This document shows positions 26,056-34,841 of a stretch of 64,000 nucleotides of DNA, in pieces (position 1 is the stretch's first letter; each line of letters begins with the position of its first letter). This DNA comes from DASSUW01 sp963849695 (GTDB lineage Bacteria; Actinomycetota; Thermoleophilia; Solirubrobacterales; Solirubrobacteraceae): the NCBI GenBank assembly GCA_963849695.1, contig CAWKIT010000019.1, forward strand, positions 1 to 64,000. The letters run 5' to 3'. The notes under the pieces are model-generated. The model was not told the DNA's origin and did no database searches. It saw only the letters and a program-made list of their open reading frames with translations. A program made the translations under genes and the position numbers.

Positions 26056-26496
26056 GTGGACCTCGAAGAGCTGCGACTCCTGCGGCGCGCCCGCGACCGC
26101 ATGGATCGCGAGTACGCCCAGCCGCTCGACGTCGCCGCCCTCGCCCGCACGGCGCTGATGTCGACCGCGCACTTCGCCCGGCGCTTCCGCGAGGCGTACG
26201 GCGAGACGCCGTACTCGTATCTGATGACGCGGCGCATCGAGCGGGCCCAGGCGCTGCTGCGGCGCGGCGACATGAGCGTGACGGAGGTGTGCTTCGAGGT
26301 CGGCTGCACGAGCCTCGGCTCCTTCTCCGCGCGATTCACGGAGATCGTCGGCGAGACCCCGAGCGCGTACCGCGCCCGCGACCACGCCGAGCTGCAGGTC
26401 GTGCCCGGCTGCCAGGCCATGGTGCTGACCCGGCCGCGGCGGCACCGCGCACCGGAAAGCAGGATCGGAGAAGCATCCGCCGCGTCGCGCGCCTAG
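26056..26496 (+). CDS. AraC-family transcriptional regulator (DNA-binding domain only)
   Basis: About 146 residues from the GTG at 26056 (an in-frame ATG at 26038 gives six more). It contains the two AraC helix-turn-helix units: VAALARTALMSTAHFARRFR and VTEVCFEVGCTSLGSFSARF, with the YLMTRRIERAQALLRRGDMS linker. There is no sensor domain. It is followed at once by a VOC protein, a common pair in actinobacteria. Confidence 0.88.
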   Translation: MDLEELRLLRRARDRMDREYAQPLDVAALARTALMSTAHFARRFREAYGETPYSYLMTRRIERAQALLRRGDMSVTEVCFEVGCTSLGSFSARFTEIVGETPSAYRARDHAELQVVPGCQAMVLTRPRRHRAPESRIGEASAASRA

Positions 26497-26506
26497 GGTC
26501 GTGCGC

Positions 26507-26911
26507 ATGACCGTTTCACTCAGCCACGTGCACGTGACCGTCGACGACCCCGACGCCGCGCTCGCCTTCTACCGCGACACCCTCGGCCTGACCGTCGTCA
26601 ACGAGGTCGAGAACGAGGGGTTCCGCTGGATCACGCTCTCGACCGACAGCCAGCCCGACGTCCAGATCGTGCTGTCGCAGCCGCACGCCGGCCGCTCGCA
26701 GGAGGACGGCGACGCCCTCGCGGCGCTGCTGGCGAAGGGCACGCTGGGCATGATCAACTTCCGCAGCGACGACCTCGACGCGACGTTCGAGCAGGTCGCC
26801 GCCGCGCCCGGCACAGAGGTGCTGCAGGAGCCCATGAGCCAGCCTTGGGGCGTCCGCGACGCCGGCGTGCGCGACCCCGCCGGCAACCACGTCCGCATCC
26901 AGGAGGGGTAG
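26507..26911 (+). CDS. VOC/glyoxalase-fold protein
   Basis: About 134 residues (ATG at 26507; GTG at 26501 is also in frame). The start MTVSLSHVHVTVDDPDAALA and the block FYRDTLGLTVVNEVENEGFR are the first beta-alpha-beta-beta-beta module; the end WGVRDAGVRDPAGNHVRIQE is the second with the metal Glu. It could be a dioxygenase, a glyoxalase or a resistance-type binder. Probably controlled by the AraC protein encoded 10 bp upstream. Confidence 0.85.
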   Translation: MTVSLSHVHVTVDDPDAALAFYRDTLGLTVVNEVENEGFRWITLSTDSQPDVQIVLSQPHAGRSQEDGDALAALLAKGTLGMINFRSDDLDATFEQVAAAPGTEVLQEPMSQPWGVRDAGVRDPAGNHVRIQEG

Positions 26912-26920
26912 CCTGGGCTC

Positions 26921-27298
26921 ATGATCGAGCGGCTACACGACATGCCCGCCGGGACCCTCGGATTTCGCGCTGCGGGTGAGATCGAGAGCGAGGACTACGA
27001 GGAGGTGCTGGTGCCCGAGATCCGCCGGGCGCTCGAGGCCGGCGGGGGCCTGCGCACGCTCTACGTGATCGAGGACCTGGAGGAGATCGAGCCCGGGGCA
27101 TTGTGGGCGGACTCGAAGCTCGGCTTCGACCTCGGCGTCCGTCACCACGAGGCGCTCGTCCGATCGGCGATCGTGACCGACATCGGCTGGATGGCGCATG
27201 CGAGCAAGATGTTCGCGTGGATGATCCCGGGCGGGATCCGGGTCTTCCCGCTCGCCGAGCTCGAGCAGGCGAAGGCCTGGGTCGCGGGCGGCGAGTGA
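26921..27298 (+). CDS. SpoIIAA-like (STAS/SEC14 fold) protein
   Basis: A 125-residue soluble protein, MIERLHDMPAGTLGFRAAGE, then LRTLYVIEDLEEIEPGALWA and DIGWMAHASKMFAWMIPGGI. This matches the SpoIIAA-like family (PF11964 type). The function in such organisms is unknown; lipid or small-molecule binding is usually suggested. It starts 9 bp after the VOC gene and converges with the RDD gene. Confidence 0.8.
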   Translation: MIERLHDMPAGTLGFRAAGEIESEDYEEVLVPEIRRALEAGGGLRTLYVIEDLEEIEPGALWADSKLGFDLGVRHHEALVRSAIVTDIGWMAHASKMFAWMIPGGIRVFPLAELEQAKAWVAGGE

Positions 27299-27310
27299 CG
27301 GGACGCCGGC

Positions 27311-28496
27311 TCAGGGCTTGTGGACGACGGTGTCGCCGATCACGGCCGCCGTCGTCTTGAGCGTCTCGACCGGGAGCCCGGCTTCGGCGTAGACCACCAC
27401 CGTGCCGGCGATCATGTCGAGCAGCCCGCGGCGGCGGTCGTCGACGAGGACGGGGAGGAAGCCGGCGAACAGCGGGATGATCGACAACCCGAGTCCGATG
27501 AGGCGCAGGAAGCTCCGAGCGAGAGCTCGGGCGGCTGCCGTCGTAGGTGCGCACGCGCAGCCCCATCACCCGCATGCCGGGCGTCTGTCCGGCGGTCGAC
27601 CAGAAGAGCACGAAGTAGAAGCCGACGACGAACGTCCATGCGCAGGCGGCGAGAACGCCCGCAACGCCGCTGTCGAGGCTCATGTCGACGATCGAGGCGA
27701 CCAGCGCCAGCACCGCGCCGCCCGCGAACACGATGACCTGCGCGATCCCGACGTCCATCGCGAGCCCGATGGCCCTCGTCGCGATCCCCGCATACGGAAC
27801 GGGCGTCTCGCTCATGATGGGCTCGCCCGCGGCCGCCGCAGCCACGATCGCACCGTCCGCTCCGCGACGATCGTCGACCCGCTGGGTGCTGCGGCGGACG
27901 TCGGCGACCATCTCCTCGGCGAGCGTCTCCGTGTGGTGCGTCACCGCCTGCAGCACCTCGGGGCTGGCTGCGACGTGCTCGATCACGCGCTGCAGCTCGG
28001 GGCTCTCGAGCAGCCGCTCGGTCAGGTCGTCCACGAGGCGGCTCTCGAGCACGCGCACGAGGAGGCGCTCCAGGCCCGGGCTCGCGAGCGCCCGCTCGAG
28101 CACCTGCTCGGTCCGCGCGTCCTCGAGCACGGCGTCGACGAGCCGGTCGACATCGAGATCCGCGACGACCTGCGACGCGACGCGCTCGGCGACGTTGTGC
28201 TGCGAGATCGAGCGCGCCACCGCATCGGTGAGCGGGCCGGCGAGCGCGCGGTCGATCGCCCGCTCGAGCTCGGGCGCCGCGATCAGCTCCGCGCCCAGCG
28301 CCTCGACCAGCAGGCGAACGCGTTCGCGCGCATGGCTCCCGTCCGACGCGAGCACCACGGCCGTGCCGTACACGGGTCCGCGGATCCCCGGCAACCGCGC
28401 GGCGACACGCACGGGAGCGAGCATCAGGCGGCCCGACGCAACGGCAACGCGAGTCCCGGCGAGCACCACGCCGAACGTGACGTCACGGGCGTCCAT
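27311..28496 (-). CDS. RDD-family membrane protein with helical repeat N-terminus, frameshifted
   Basis: The N-terminal 200 residues are a cytoplasmic helical region with repeats of the type LERALASPGLERLLVRVLES and LTERLLESPELQRVIEHVAA. An RDD domain follows: AGIATRAIGLAMDVGIAQVI and FVLFWSTAGQTPGMRVMGLR, then VRTYDGS. Near 27521 the frame changes by one base; in the next frame the domain continues as SFLRLIGLGLSIIPLFAGFL and VLVDDRRRGLLDMIAGTVVV to a TGA at 27311. One extra base in AGCTCTCGC would explain it. The downstream sequence is well conserved, so a sequencing error or very recent mutation is likely. Function unknown. Confidence 0.8.
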
Positions 28497-28510
28497 GGAG
28501 CGATGCTAAA

Positions 28511-28547
28511 CGGACCGGGGTGAGTAGTCATCACCCGGACCGGGTGA
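28511..28547. promoter_or_regulatory. operator candidate between divergent genes
   Basis: Contains two direct copies of CGGACCGGG(G)TGA (28511-28523 and 28536-28547). The second belongs to a dyad TCACCCGGACCGGGTGA (28531-28547). It lies between the divergent starts at 28496 and 28612. This is suggestive of a repressor site; the regulator is unknown. Confidence 0.45.
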
Positions 28548-28611
28548 CCGGAGGAGCGCACCGGCCGCAACTCCTTCAAGCTCCGCGTGTTCATCGGCCT
28601 CGATCGCGTCC

Positions 28612-30366
28612 GTGCCTGCTCCCCTCGCCTCACTCCGCTTCGCCGTGCCCGCGCTTCTGGCCGCGGCGCTCGCCGGCACGTCGCCGAACGCCGCTGCCGC
28701 CGCTCGCAACGGTGTGATCGCGTACGAGGGCCGCGCGAGCGCGAGCGGGCATCTGTACCTCCGCGGAGCCGACGGCAGCCCACCGGTCCGGGTCCGCACC
28801 ACGGGTCGCCCGAGCGATCCCAGCGTGTCTCCGCTGGGGCGCCGGATCGCCTTCTCGAGCGCCGGTCAGGTCTGGGTCGTCTACGTCGACGGGACGGCGC
28901 TGCGTCAGGTGACCTCCGGTCCGCTGCTCGCACGCAGCCCGTCCTGGTCGCCGAGGGCCGACGCGCTCGCGTTCGCGGGTGGTCCGCTCGAGACGCAGGA
29001 CGTCTACCGCATCGGGGCGGACGGCGGCGACCTGGTGCGCCTGACGTCCGCGAGCGCGGACGAGGACTCGCCGGCCTGGTCCTCGCGAGGCCGGATCGCC
29101 TTCGTGCGCCGTACCGCTCGCGGCGATGGCGACATCTTCTCGATCTCCGGCCGCGGCGGTCGCGCGAAGCGGCTGACCCGCGGGAGGGCCGACGACGGCG
29201 AGCCGGCGTGGTCGCCCGACGGTCGCTTCATCGCGTTCACGCGAGCCGGTCGCGGCGTCCACGACGTCTACGTGATGCGCGCCGACGGGAGCGAGCCGCG
29301 GCGCCTCACGCGGTTGGGTGACAGCGCGGGCTCTCCCGCGTGGTCGCCCGACGGGGACTCGCTCGCGTTCGCGCTCAGAGCCTCGCGGACGCGCCGGTGG
29401 CTGTACGTGATGCGCCGTGACGGCCGCCGGCTGCGCCGGGTCGGATCGAGCACCTCGAGCCCTCGCTCGCTCGATTGGCAGCCCACGGGCCTCGACCCCG
29501 TCATCGCCGCCGCCGGGGACATCGCCTGTGACCCCGTCTCGAGATACTTCACCGGCGGGATCGGCCTCGGCCGGCGGTGCGCTCAGCGCGCCACGTCCGA
29601 CACACTGCTCGAGATGGACCTCTCCGCCGTGCTGGCCCTGGGCGACATCCAGTACGAGGACGGTCAGCTCGCGAAGTTCATGGCGTCCTTCGACCCGACC
29701 TGGGGCCGGCTGAAGCCTCTCATCCGACCCGTGGTCGGCAACCACGAGTACCGCGTCCCGGAAGCGGCGGGGTACTTCGACTACTTCAACGGCGTCGGGA
29801 CGACCGACGGGCCCGCCGGCGCGCGTGGCGCCGGGTACTACAGCTTCGAGGTCGGACGCTGGCATGTCGTCGCCCTCAACTCCCAGTGCTCACACCCGAC
29901 CCCTACGCCGGGCGCCCCGTCCTGCGCCGCAGGCTCGCCGCAGGAGCGCTGGTTGCGCGCCGACCTCGGCGCGCATCCCGTGCGGTGCACGCTCGCGTTC
30001 TTCCACCACCCGCTCGTGAGCTCCGGCGTCCCCGGCGTCAATGCGGCGGTCGCGCCGCTCTGGCAGGCGCTGGTCGATCACGGCGTCGAGGCTGCGCTCG
30101 TGGGCCACGATCATGCGTACGAGCGCTTCGCGCCGATCGATGCGAGCGGCGGCTTCGACGAGCAGCGAGGCGTCCGCCAGTTCGTAGTCGGCACGGGCGG
30201 CAAGAGCCTCGGCCGGCGCGTCTGGTTCGCGCCCAACAGCCAGCTCCGCCGGAGCGACACCGCGGGCGTCCTTGAGCTGACGCTGCACCCCGGCGAGTTC
30301 TCGTGGCGCTTCCTCAGCGTCAGAACCGGCCGGGTCGCCGACTCAGGCGCCCGCGACTGTCACTGA
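28612..30366 (+). CDS. secreted PD40 beta-propeller fused to metallophosphoesterase
   Basis: A 584-residue protein with a GTG start. The signal peptide is in LRFAVPALLAAALAG...NAAAAAR. Residues about 35-295 are PD40 blades (SPSWSPRADALAFAGG, PAWSPDGRFIAFTRA, PAWSPDGDSLAFALR). Residues about 300-584 are a calcineurin-like phosphoesterase: AAGDIACD, LALGDIQYEDGQ, VGNHEYR, FFHHPLVSSG and VGHDHAYERFA. All five metal-binding blocks are present. The propeller may bind cell wall or substrate while the second domain hydrolyses phosphoesters; purple acid phosphatase-like C-terminal sequence is common in this clade. Confidence 0.85.
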   Translation: MPAPLASLRFAVPALLAAALAGTSPNAAAAARNGVIAYEGRASASGHLYLRGADGSPPVRVRTTGRPSDPSVSPLGRRIAFSSAGQVWVVYVDGTALRQVTSGPLLARSPSWSPRADALAFAGGPLETQDVYRIGADGGDLVRLTSASADEDSPAWSSRGRIAFVRRTARGDGDIFSISGRGGRAKRLTRGRADDGEPAWSPDGRFIAFTRAGRGVHDVYVMRADGSEPRRLTRLGDSAGSPAWSPDGDSLAFALRASRTRRWLYVMRRDGRRLRRVGSSTSSPRSLDWQPTGLDPVIAAAGDIACDPVSRYFTGGIGLGRRCAQRATSDTLLEMDLSAVLALGDIQYEDGQLAKFMASFDPTWGRLKPLIRPVVGNHEYRVPEAAGYFDYFNGVGTTDGPAGARGAGYYSFEVGRWHVVALNSQCSHPTPTPGAPSCAAGSPQERWLRADLGAHPVRCTLAFFHHPLVSSGVPGVNAAVAPLWQALVDHGVEAALVGHDHAYERFAPIDASGGFDEQRGVRQFVVGTGGKSLGRRVWFAPNSQLRRSDTAGVLELTLHPGEFSWRFLSVRTGRVADSGARDCH

Positions 30367-30384
30367 GTCGTCGCGTCTGCGCGG

Positions 30385-30840
30385 CTATGTGAGCGGGCCG
30401 GCCTCGACCCTCACCCAGTCGTCCGGGAAGCCGTGCGAGGCCGACCAGCCGGTCGGCTCGGGCGGGATGACGGTCACCGGGATCCCGAGCGCCTGGATGC
30501 GCTCCGGCAGGCTGTGGCGATGCCAGTGCGGGTGGTGCTCGGGCGGCGTCGAGAGCAGGATCTCGTCGCACTCGCGCTTCTCGACGAGCTCGCCGATGGT
30601 CGCCGCGGCGTCGGCGCCGCCGTCGACGAGCCGCACCGGCCGGCCGTTCGCGGCGCGCCGGACGAGGTCGAGCGCGTCCTCCGGCGTCCAGTCGGGGGCG
30701 TCGGGATGGCGCTCGGGCGGCACGATCAGCGTGACTTCGCAGTCATCGCGCGTCCGCCGCCCGATCTCATCGAGCAGCCGTGGCGTCGACGCCGTACGGT
30801 TGGCGACCACGAGCAGCCGCCGGGTTGCAGTGTCGGACAT
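30385..30840 (-). CDS. universal-stress-like (HUP fold) small protein
   Basis: About 151 residues from the ATG at 30840 (an upstream in-frame ATG at 30852 is less likely). MSDTATRRLLVVANRTASTP begins a Rossmann-like strand-helix pattern; CDEILLSTPPEHHPHWHRHS and LGIPVTVIPPE complete it. This resembles USP-like domains but without a clear G-2x-G-9x-G nucleotide loop. It converges with the phosphoesterase gene. A GCGTCATCCCGATCGCATGA element lies 32 nt upstream. Confidence 0.7.
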   Translation of the reverse strand: MSDTATRRLLVVANRTASTPRLLDEIGRRTRDDCEVTLIVPPERHPDAPDWTPEDALDLVRRAANGRPVRLVDGGADAAATIGELVEKRECDEILLSTPPEHHPHWHRHSLPERIQALGIPVTVIPPEPTGWSASHGFPDDWVRVEAGPLT

Positions 30841-30939
30841 GGGGCCATGCAACCGCCCGGCGCCGCCGAGCGCGTCATCCCGATCGCATGAGGTGCGGGC
30901 TCACCGGCCGGAGCCGCTGCCTGGTTGAATCCGCACTCC

Positions 30940-31434
30940 ATGGACGCGATCAACGGACTCGACCGCGTGGCCTTCGTGGAGCGCTTCGGCCCGCTGTTCG
31001 AGCATTCGCCCTGGGTCGCGGAGGCAGCTTGGCAGGACCGGCCGTTCGCCGACCGCGACGAGCTCCACGAGGCGCTCGTGGCCGCGATGTACGCCGCGCC
31101 GCGCGAGCGCAAGCTGGCGCTGATCCGCGCCCACCCGGACCTCGCCGGCAAGGCCGCGATCGAGGGCACGCTGACCAACAGCTCCAGGCGCGAGCAGGCG
31201 TCGGCGGGGCTCGACCGGCTGACGCCCGACGAGTACGCCGCGTTCACCCGCACCAACGCCGCCTACCGCGAGCGCTTCGGCTTCCCCTTCGTCGTGTGCG
31301 CGCGCGAGCACACCAAGGAGTCGATCCTGCGCACGGCGGCCGAGCGGCTCGATCACACGGAGGCCGAGGAGATCAGCGTGGCGCTCGAGGAGATCGCCAA
31401 GATCGCCCGCCTGCGGCTGGAGGACGCGCTGTGA
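30940..31434 (+). CDS. uraD: OHCU decarboxylase
   Basis: A 164-residue 2-oxo-4-hydroxy-4-carboxy-5-ureidoimidazoline decarboxylase. Typical blocks are FVERFGPLFEHSPWVAEAAW, LALIRAHPDLAGKA (catalytic His), LTNSSRREQASAGLDRL and FGFPFVVCAREHTKESIL. It produces S-allantoin from the hydroxyisourate hydrolase product. It is the first gene of the second purine operon; its stop overlaps the urate oxidase GTG. The ATG at 30940 is preferred over 30925 because it matches the family length. Confidence 0.92.
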   Translation: MDAINGLDRVAFVERFGPLFEHSPWVAEAAWQDRPFADRDELHEALVAAMYAAPRERKLALIRAHPDLAGKAAIEGTLTNSSRREQASAGLDRLTPDEYAAFTRTNAAYRERFGFPFVVCAREHTKESILRTAAERLDHTEAEEISVALEEIAKIARLRLEDAL

Positions 31435-32213
31435 GGATCTCCTACGGCAAGCTCCGCGTGCCCGTGCACCGGATCGAGGGCGACGACGTGTTCGCCTGCG
31501 AGGTCGACGTCGAGGTGCTCGGCGACAACTTCGCGCCCGCCTACACCGAGGGCGACAACACCAACGTGGTCGCCACCGACACGATGAAGAACTTCATCCT
31601 GCGGGAGGCGGCGGCGCACGACGGCGCATCGCTCGAGGGCTTCCTCGCGTTCCTCGGGGAGCGCATGATCGCCACCTACCCGGTGATGGAGGCCCTGCGC
31701 GTCAGCGGTCGCGAGCTGCGATTCGACCGCCTCGCCGGCAAGGTGCTCGCGCGCTCGGGGGACGACCACGGGGTCGGCTCCGTGCGGGTGGGGCCGGACG
31801 GGGTGAGCGACGTCCGGGGCGGCCGTCACGGCCTGATGCTGCTCAAGACCCGCGGTAGCGCCTTCACGCACTTCGCGCGCGACGAGTACACGACACTGCC
31901 CGAGCGCGGCGACCGGCCGCTGTTCATCCGGCTCGACGTCGACTGGCTCTACGCGGACGGCGCCGGCCACGTCGACTCGCGGGCCGTCCGCGACCACCTG
32001 GCCGCAACGTTCGACGACTTCGTCTCGGAGTCCATCCAGCACCTCGTGCACGAGATGGGAACGCGGCTGCTGGCCGACCACGAGCAGCTCGCCGAGATCG
32101 CGTTCACGGCCGAGAACCACACCCGCGACCCGGTCGGCGAGCAGGACGGCCGCAAGGTGTACACCGACCCGTTCCCGGCCCAGGGGCTGATCACCCTCAC
32201 GCTCGCCCGATGA
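31431..32213 (+). CDS. urate oxidase (cofactor-free uricase)
   Basis: A 260-residue protein with a GTG start. Family blocks are ISYGKLRVPVHRI (active-site Lys), YTEGDNTNVVATDTMKN (catalytic Thr), LLKTRGSAFTHFARDEYTTL, and ENHTRDPVGEQDGRKVYTDP with the active-site His. It oxidises urate to 5-hydroxyisourate with O2. It is somewhat shorter than typical uricases (about 290-300) yet contains all core blocks. GTGA and ATGA overlaps join it to uraD and uraH, so the three steps from urate to allantoin are made together. Confidence 0.92.
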   Translation: MRISYGKLRVPVHRIEGDDVFACEVDVEVLGDNFAPAYTEGDNTNVVATDTMKNFILREAAAHDGASLEGFLAFLGERMIATYPVMEALRVSGRELRFDRLAGKVLARSGDDHGVGSVRVGPDGVSDVRGGRHGLMLLKTRGSAFTHFARDEYTTLPERGDRPLFIRLDVDWLYADGAGHVDSRAVRDHLAATFDDFVSESIQHLVHEMGTRLLADHEQLAEIAFTAENHTRDPVGEQDGRKVYTDPFPAQGLITLTLAR

Positions 32214-32512
32214 GCCTGTCGACCCATGTCCTCGACACGGCGCGCGGCGTGCCCGCTGCAGGGGTGGCGATCGAGCTGCGGCGCGGCGGCGAGGTGACCA
32301 CCGCGACCACCGACGCGGACGGCAGAGCGCGCCTGCTCGAGGCGACGCCGGCCGGCGAGTACGAGCTGACGTTTTCGGTCGGCGACTACTTCGGGGAGCG
32401 GAGGTTCCTCGACCGCGTGCCGGTGCGGTTCACCGTCTCCGACCCGGACGCGCACTACCACGTGCCGCTGCTGGTCTCGCCCTGGTCCTACAGCACCTAC
32501 CGGGGCAGTTGA
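32210..32512 (+). CDS. uraH: 5-hydroxyisourate hydrolase (transthyretin-like)
   Basis: A 100-residue protein beginning MSLSTHVLDTARGVPAAGVA and ending WSYSTYRGS, the diagnostic C-terminal YRGS tetrapeptide that distinguishes HIUase from transthyretin. The active-site His in STHVLD and Arg/His in HYHVPLLVSPW are present. It hydrolyses 5-hydroxyisourate to OHCU for UraD. Confidence 0.95.
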   Translation: MSLSTHVLDTARGVPAAGVAIELRRGGEVTTATTDADGRARLLEATPAGEYELTFSVGDYFGERRFLDRVPVRFTVSDPDAHYHVPLLVSPWSYSTYRGS

Positions 32513-32527
32513 CCGTCAGCAGCGCGC

Positions 32528-33616
32528 GTGCTCGAGCGCTGCGACCGTCTCGCGGAGGTGAGCGAGGAGGAGGACCGCCTCACGCGACGCTTCGGGACCG
32601 ACGCCATGCGGCAGGCCAACGAGCTGGTCGGCGGCTGGATGCGCGAGGCCGGGCTCGAGGTGCGCGAGGACCCGGTGCGCAACCTGAGCGGCCGGCGCGG
32701 CGACGGGCCGGTGCTGATGCTCGGCTCGCACCTGGACACGGTGGTCGACGCCGGGCGGTACGACGGGCCGCTCGGGGTGCTGGTCGCCCTCGAGGCCGTC
32801 GAGCGGGTGGAGCGCCCGGTCGAGGTCGTCGGCTTCGCGGACGAGGAGGGCGTGCGGTTCGGCACGGCGTACCTCGGCTCGTCGGCGCTGACGGGTCGCT
32901 TCGACCCGGCGTGGCTCGAGCTCCGCGACGACGAGGGCGTCCGGCTCGGCGACCTCGTGGGCGGGTGGGCGGGGACGGTTTCCGCGCGCGACGACCTGCT
33001 CGGCTACGTCGAGGTCCACATCGAGCAGGGGCCGGTGCTGGAGCGGCTCGGCGAGCCGGTCGGCGTGGTCACCGCGATCGCCGGCCAGAGCCACGCCGAG
33101 GTCACCTTCGTGGGCGAGGCCGGCCATGCGGGCACCGTGCCTCACGACGCCCGCCGCGACGCCCTGGCCGCCGCCGCCGAGTGGATCCTCGCGGTCGAGC
33201 GGGCGGGCGGGACGGTCGGCCGCGCGACCGTCGAGCCGAACGTCCGCAACGTGATCCCGGCGCGCGTGACCGCGACGCTGGACCTGCGCCATCCCGACGA
33301 CGCGACGCGGCGCGCGGCGGTCGATGTCCTGCGCCGCCTCGCGGAGCGGGGACGCGACGTCGGCGTCGAGTGGCGCGACCTCGCCGACGTCCCCGCCGTC
33401 GCGATGGACGAGCGCCTCACGCGTGCGTTCGGAGTCGACACCCGCCTGCGCAGCGGCGCCGGGCACGACGCGGCGATGATGGCGCACATCGCCCCCGCCG
33501 CGATGCTGTTCGTCCGCTGCCGGGGCGGGATCAGCCACCACCCGGCGGAGTCGGTCGAGGAGGCCGACGTCGCAGCTGCCATCGACGCGCTGGAGCGTCT
33601 CCTTCGTGCCGTCTGA
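32528..33616 (+). CDS. M20-family allantoate/ureido-acid amidohydrolase
   Basis: A 362-residue Zn-dependent hydrolase of the allantoate amidohydrolase/N-carbamoyl amino acid hydrolase family, from a GTG at 32528. Metal and catalytic motifs are LMLGSHLDTVVDAGRYDGPL, GFADEEGVRFG, YVEVHIEQGPVLE, FVGEAGHAGTVP and RCRGGISHHPAESV. The locus suggests allantoate as the substrate, giving ureidoglycine and ammonia. The N-terminus is about 40 residues shorter than usual, although the fold seems complete. Its last bases overlap the allB start. Confidence 0.82.
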   Translation: MLERCDRLAEVSEEEDRLTRRFGTDAMRQANELVGGWMREAGLEVREDPVRNLSGRRGDGPVLMLGSHLDTVVDAGRYDGPLGVLVALEAVERVERPVEVVGFADEEGVRFGTAYLGSSALTGRFDPAWLELRDDEGVRLGDLVGGWAGTVSARDDLLGYVEVHIEQGPVLERLGEPVGVVTAIAGQSHAEVTFVGEAGHAGTVPHDARRDALAAAAEWILAVERAGGTVGRATVEPNVRNVIPARVTATLDLRHPDDATRRAAVDVLRRLAERGRDVGVEWRDLADVPAVAMDERLTRAFGVDTRLRSGAGHDAAMMAHIAPAAMLFVRCRGGISHHPAESVEEADVAAAIDALERLLRAV

Positions 33617-34841
33617 CCTCGTGATCCGCGGCGCCGCGGGCGTCGCCGGCGACGTCGCGGTTGACCAGGGGAAGATCGCCGCGATCGGCGACGGCCTGAC
33701 CGGCCGCGAGGAGCTCGACGCCCGCGGCCTGCACCTGCTCCCCGGCGCGATCGACGCCCACGTCCACTTCAACGAGCCGGGCCGCACGCACTGGGAGGGC
33801 TGGGCCACCGGGTCACGGGCGCTGCTCGCCGGCGGCGGCACGACGTGCGTGGAGATGCCGCTCAACGCCCACCCGCCGACCCTCGACGCCGCCGCCTTCG
33901 ACGCCAAGGCCGAAGCCGCCGGCGCCTCGTCGGTCGTCGACTTCGCGCTCTGGGGCGGGCTCACCCCGCTCAACCTCGACCGCCTGGAGGAGCTCGCCGA
34001 GCGCGGCGTCGTCGGCTTCAAGGCGTTCATGTGCGACAGCGGGATCGAGGACTTCCCGGCCGCCGACGACGACACCCTCCACGCCGGCATGGCGAAGGCG
34101 GCGGAGCTCGGCCTCCCCGTGGCGGTCCACGCCGAGCGCCCGGCGCGGTTGCGCGCGCCGGAGGGCAGCGACTGGCGCGCCTGGGTCGCGTCCCGCCCGG
34201 TCGCCGCCGAGCTCGAGGCGATCGAGACCGCGATCGCCATCGCGCGCGACACCGGCTGCTCGCTGCACGTGGTCCACGTGAGCACGGCGGCCGGCGTCGC
34301 GCTCGTGGCGGCCGCCGACGACGTGACCTGTGAGACCTGCCCGCACTACCTCGCGCTGTCCGAGGACGACCTCGAGACGCTGGGGACGCGCGCCAAGTGC
34401 GCGCCGCCGCTGCGGCCGCGCGCCGAGGTCGAGGCGCTCTGGCGCGAGGTGGAGGCCGGTCACGTGGACCTCGTGGCCTCCGACCACTCGCCATGTCCGC
34501 CGGAGATGAAGGCCGGCGACTTCATCGCCGCCTGGGGCGGCATCGCCGGGGCGCAGGCGACGCTCGGGATCCTGCTCGAGCGCCTCGCCCCGGAACGGGT
34601 CGCCGCGCTCACCTCGGCCCAGCCGGCCGAGCGCTTCAAGCTGCCCAAGGGCCGGCTCGAGCCGGGCGCCGACGCCGACCTCGTGCTCGTCGACCTGCGC
34701 GACCGCCGAGTCCCAGAGCTGCGGGACCGCCACAAGCTGAGCCCGTTCGCGGGCCGCCCGCTGCCGCGCATCGTCCGCGCCTGGGTCCGCGGCGGCGCGG
34801 CCCGGGGCCGCCTCGTCACCCCACGAAAGGACACCGCATGA
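33606..34841 (+). CDS. allB: allantoinase
   Basis: A 411-residue amidohydrolase of the dihydroorotase/allantoinase group with a GTG start overlapping the previous gene by 11 bp. Motifs are GAIDAHVHFNEPGRTHWEGW (metal His pair), GVVGFKAFMCDSGIEDF (metal-bridging carboxylated Lys), LPVAVHAERP, LHVVHVSTAAG, CPHYLALSEDD and DLVASDHSPCPPEMK. It opens the allantoin ring to allantoate. The following gene overlaps by ATGA. Confidence 0.93.
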   Translation: MPSDLVIRGAAGVAGDVAVDQGKIAAIGDGLTGREELDARGLHLLPGAIDAHVHFNEPGRTHWEGWATGSRALLAGGGTTCVEMPLNAHPPTLDAAAFDAKAEAAGASSVVDFALWGGLTPLNLDRLEELAERGVVGFKAFMCDSGIEDFPAADDDTLHAGMAKAAELGLPVAVHAERPARLRAPEGSDWRAWVASRPVAAELEAIETAIAIARDTGCSLHVVHVSTAAGVALVAAADDVTCETCPHYLALSEDDLETLGTRAKCAPPLRPRAEVEALWREVEAGHVDLVASDHSPCPPEMKAGDFIAAWGGIAGAQATLGILLERLAPERVAALTSAQPAERFKLPKGRLEPGADADLVLVDLRDRRVPELRDRHKLSPFAGRPLPRIVRAWVRGGAARGRLVTPRKDTA

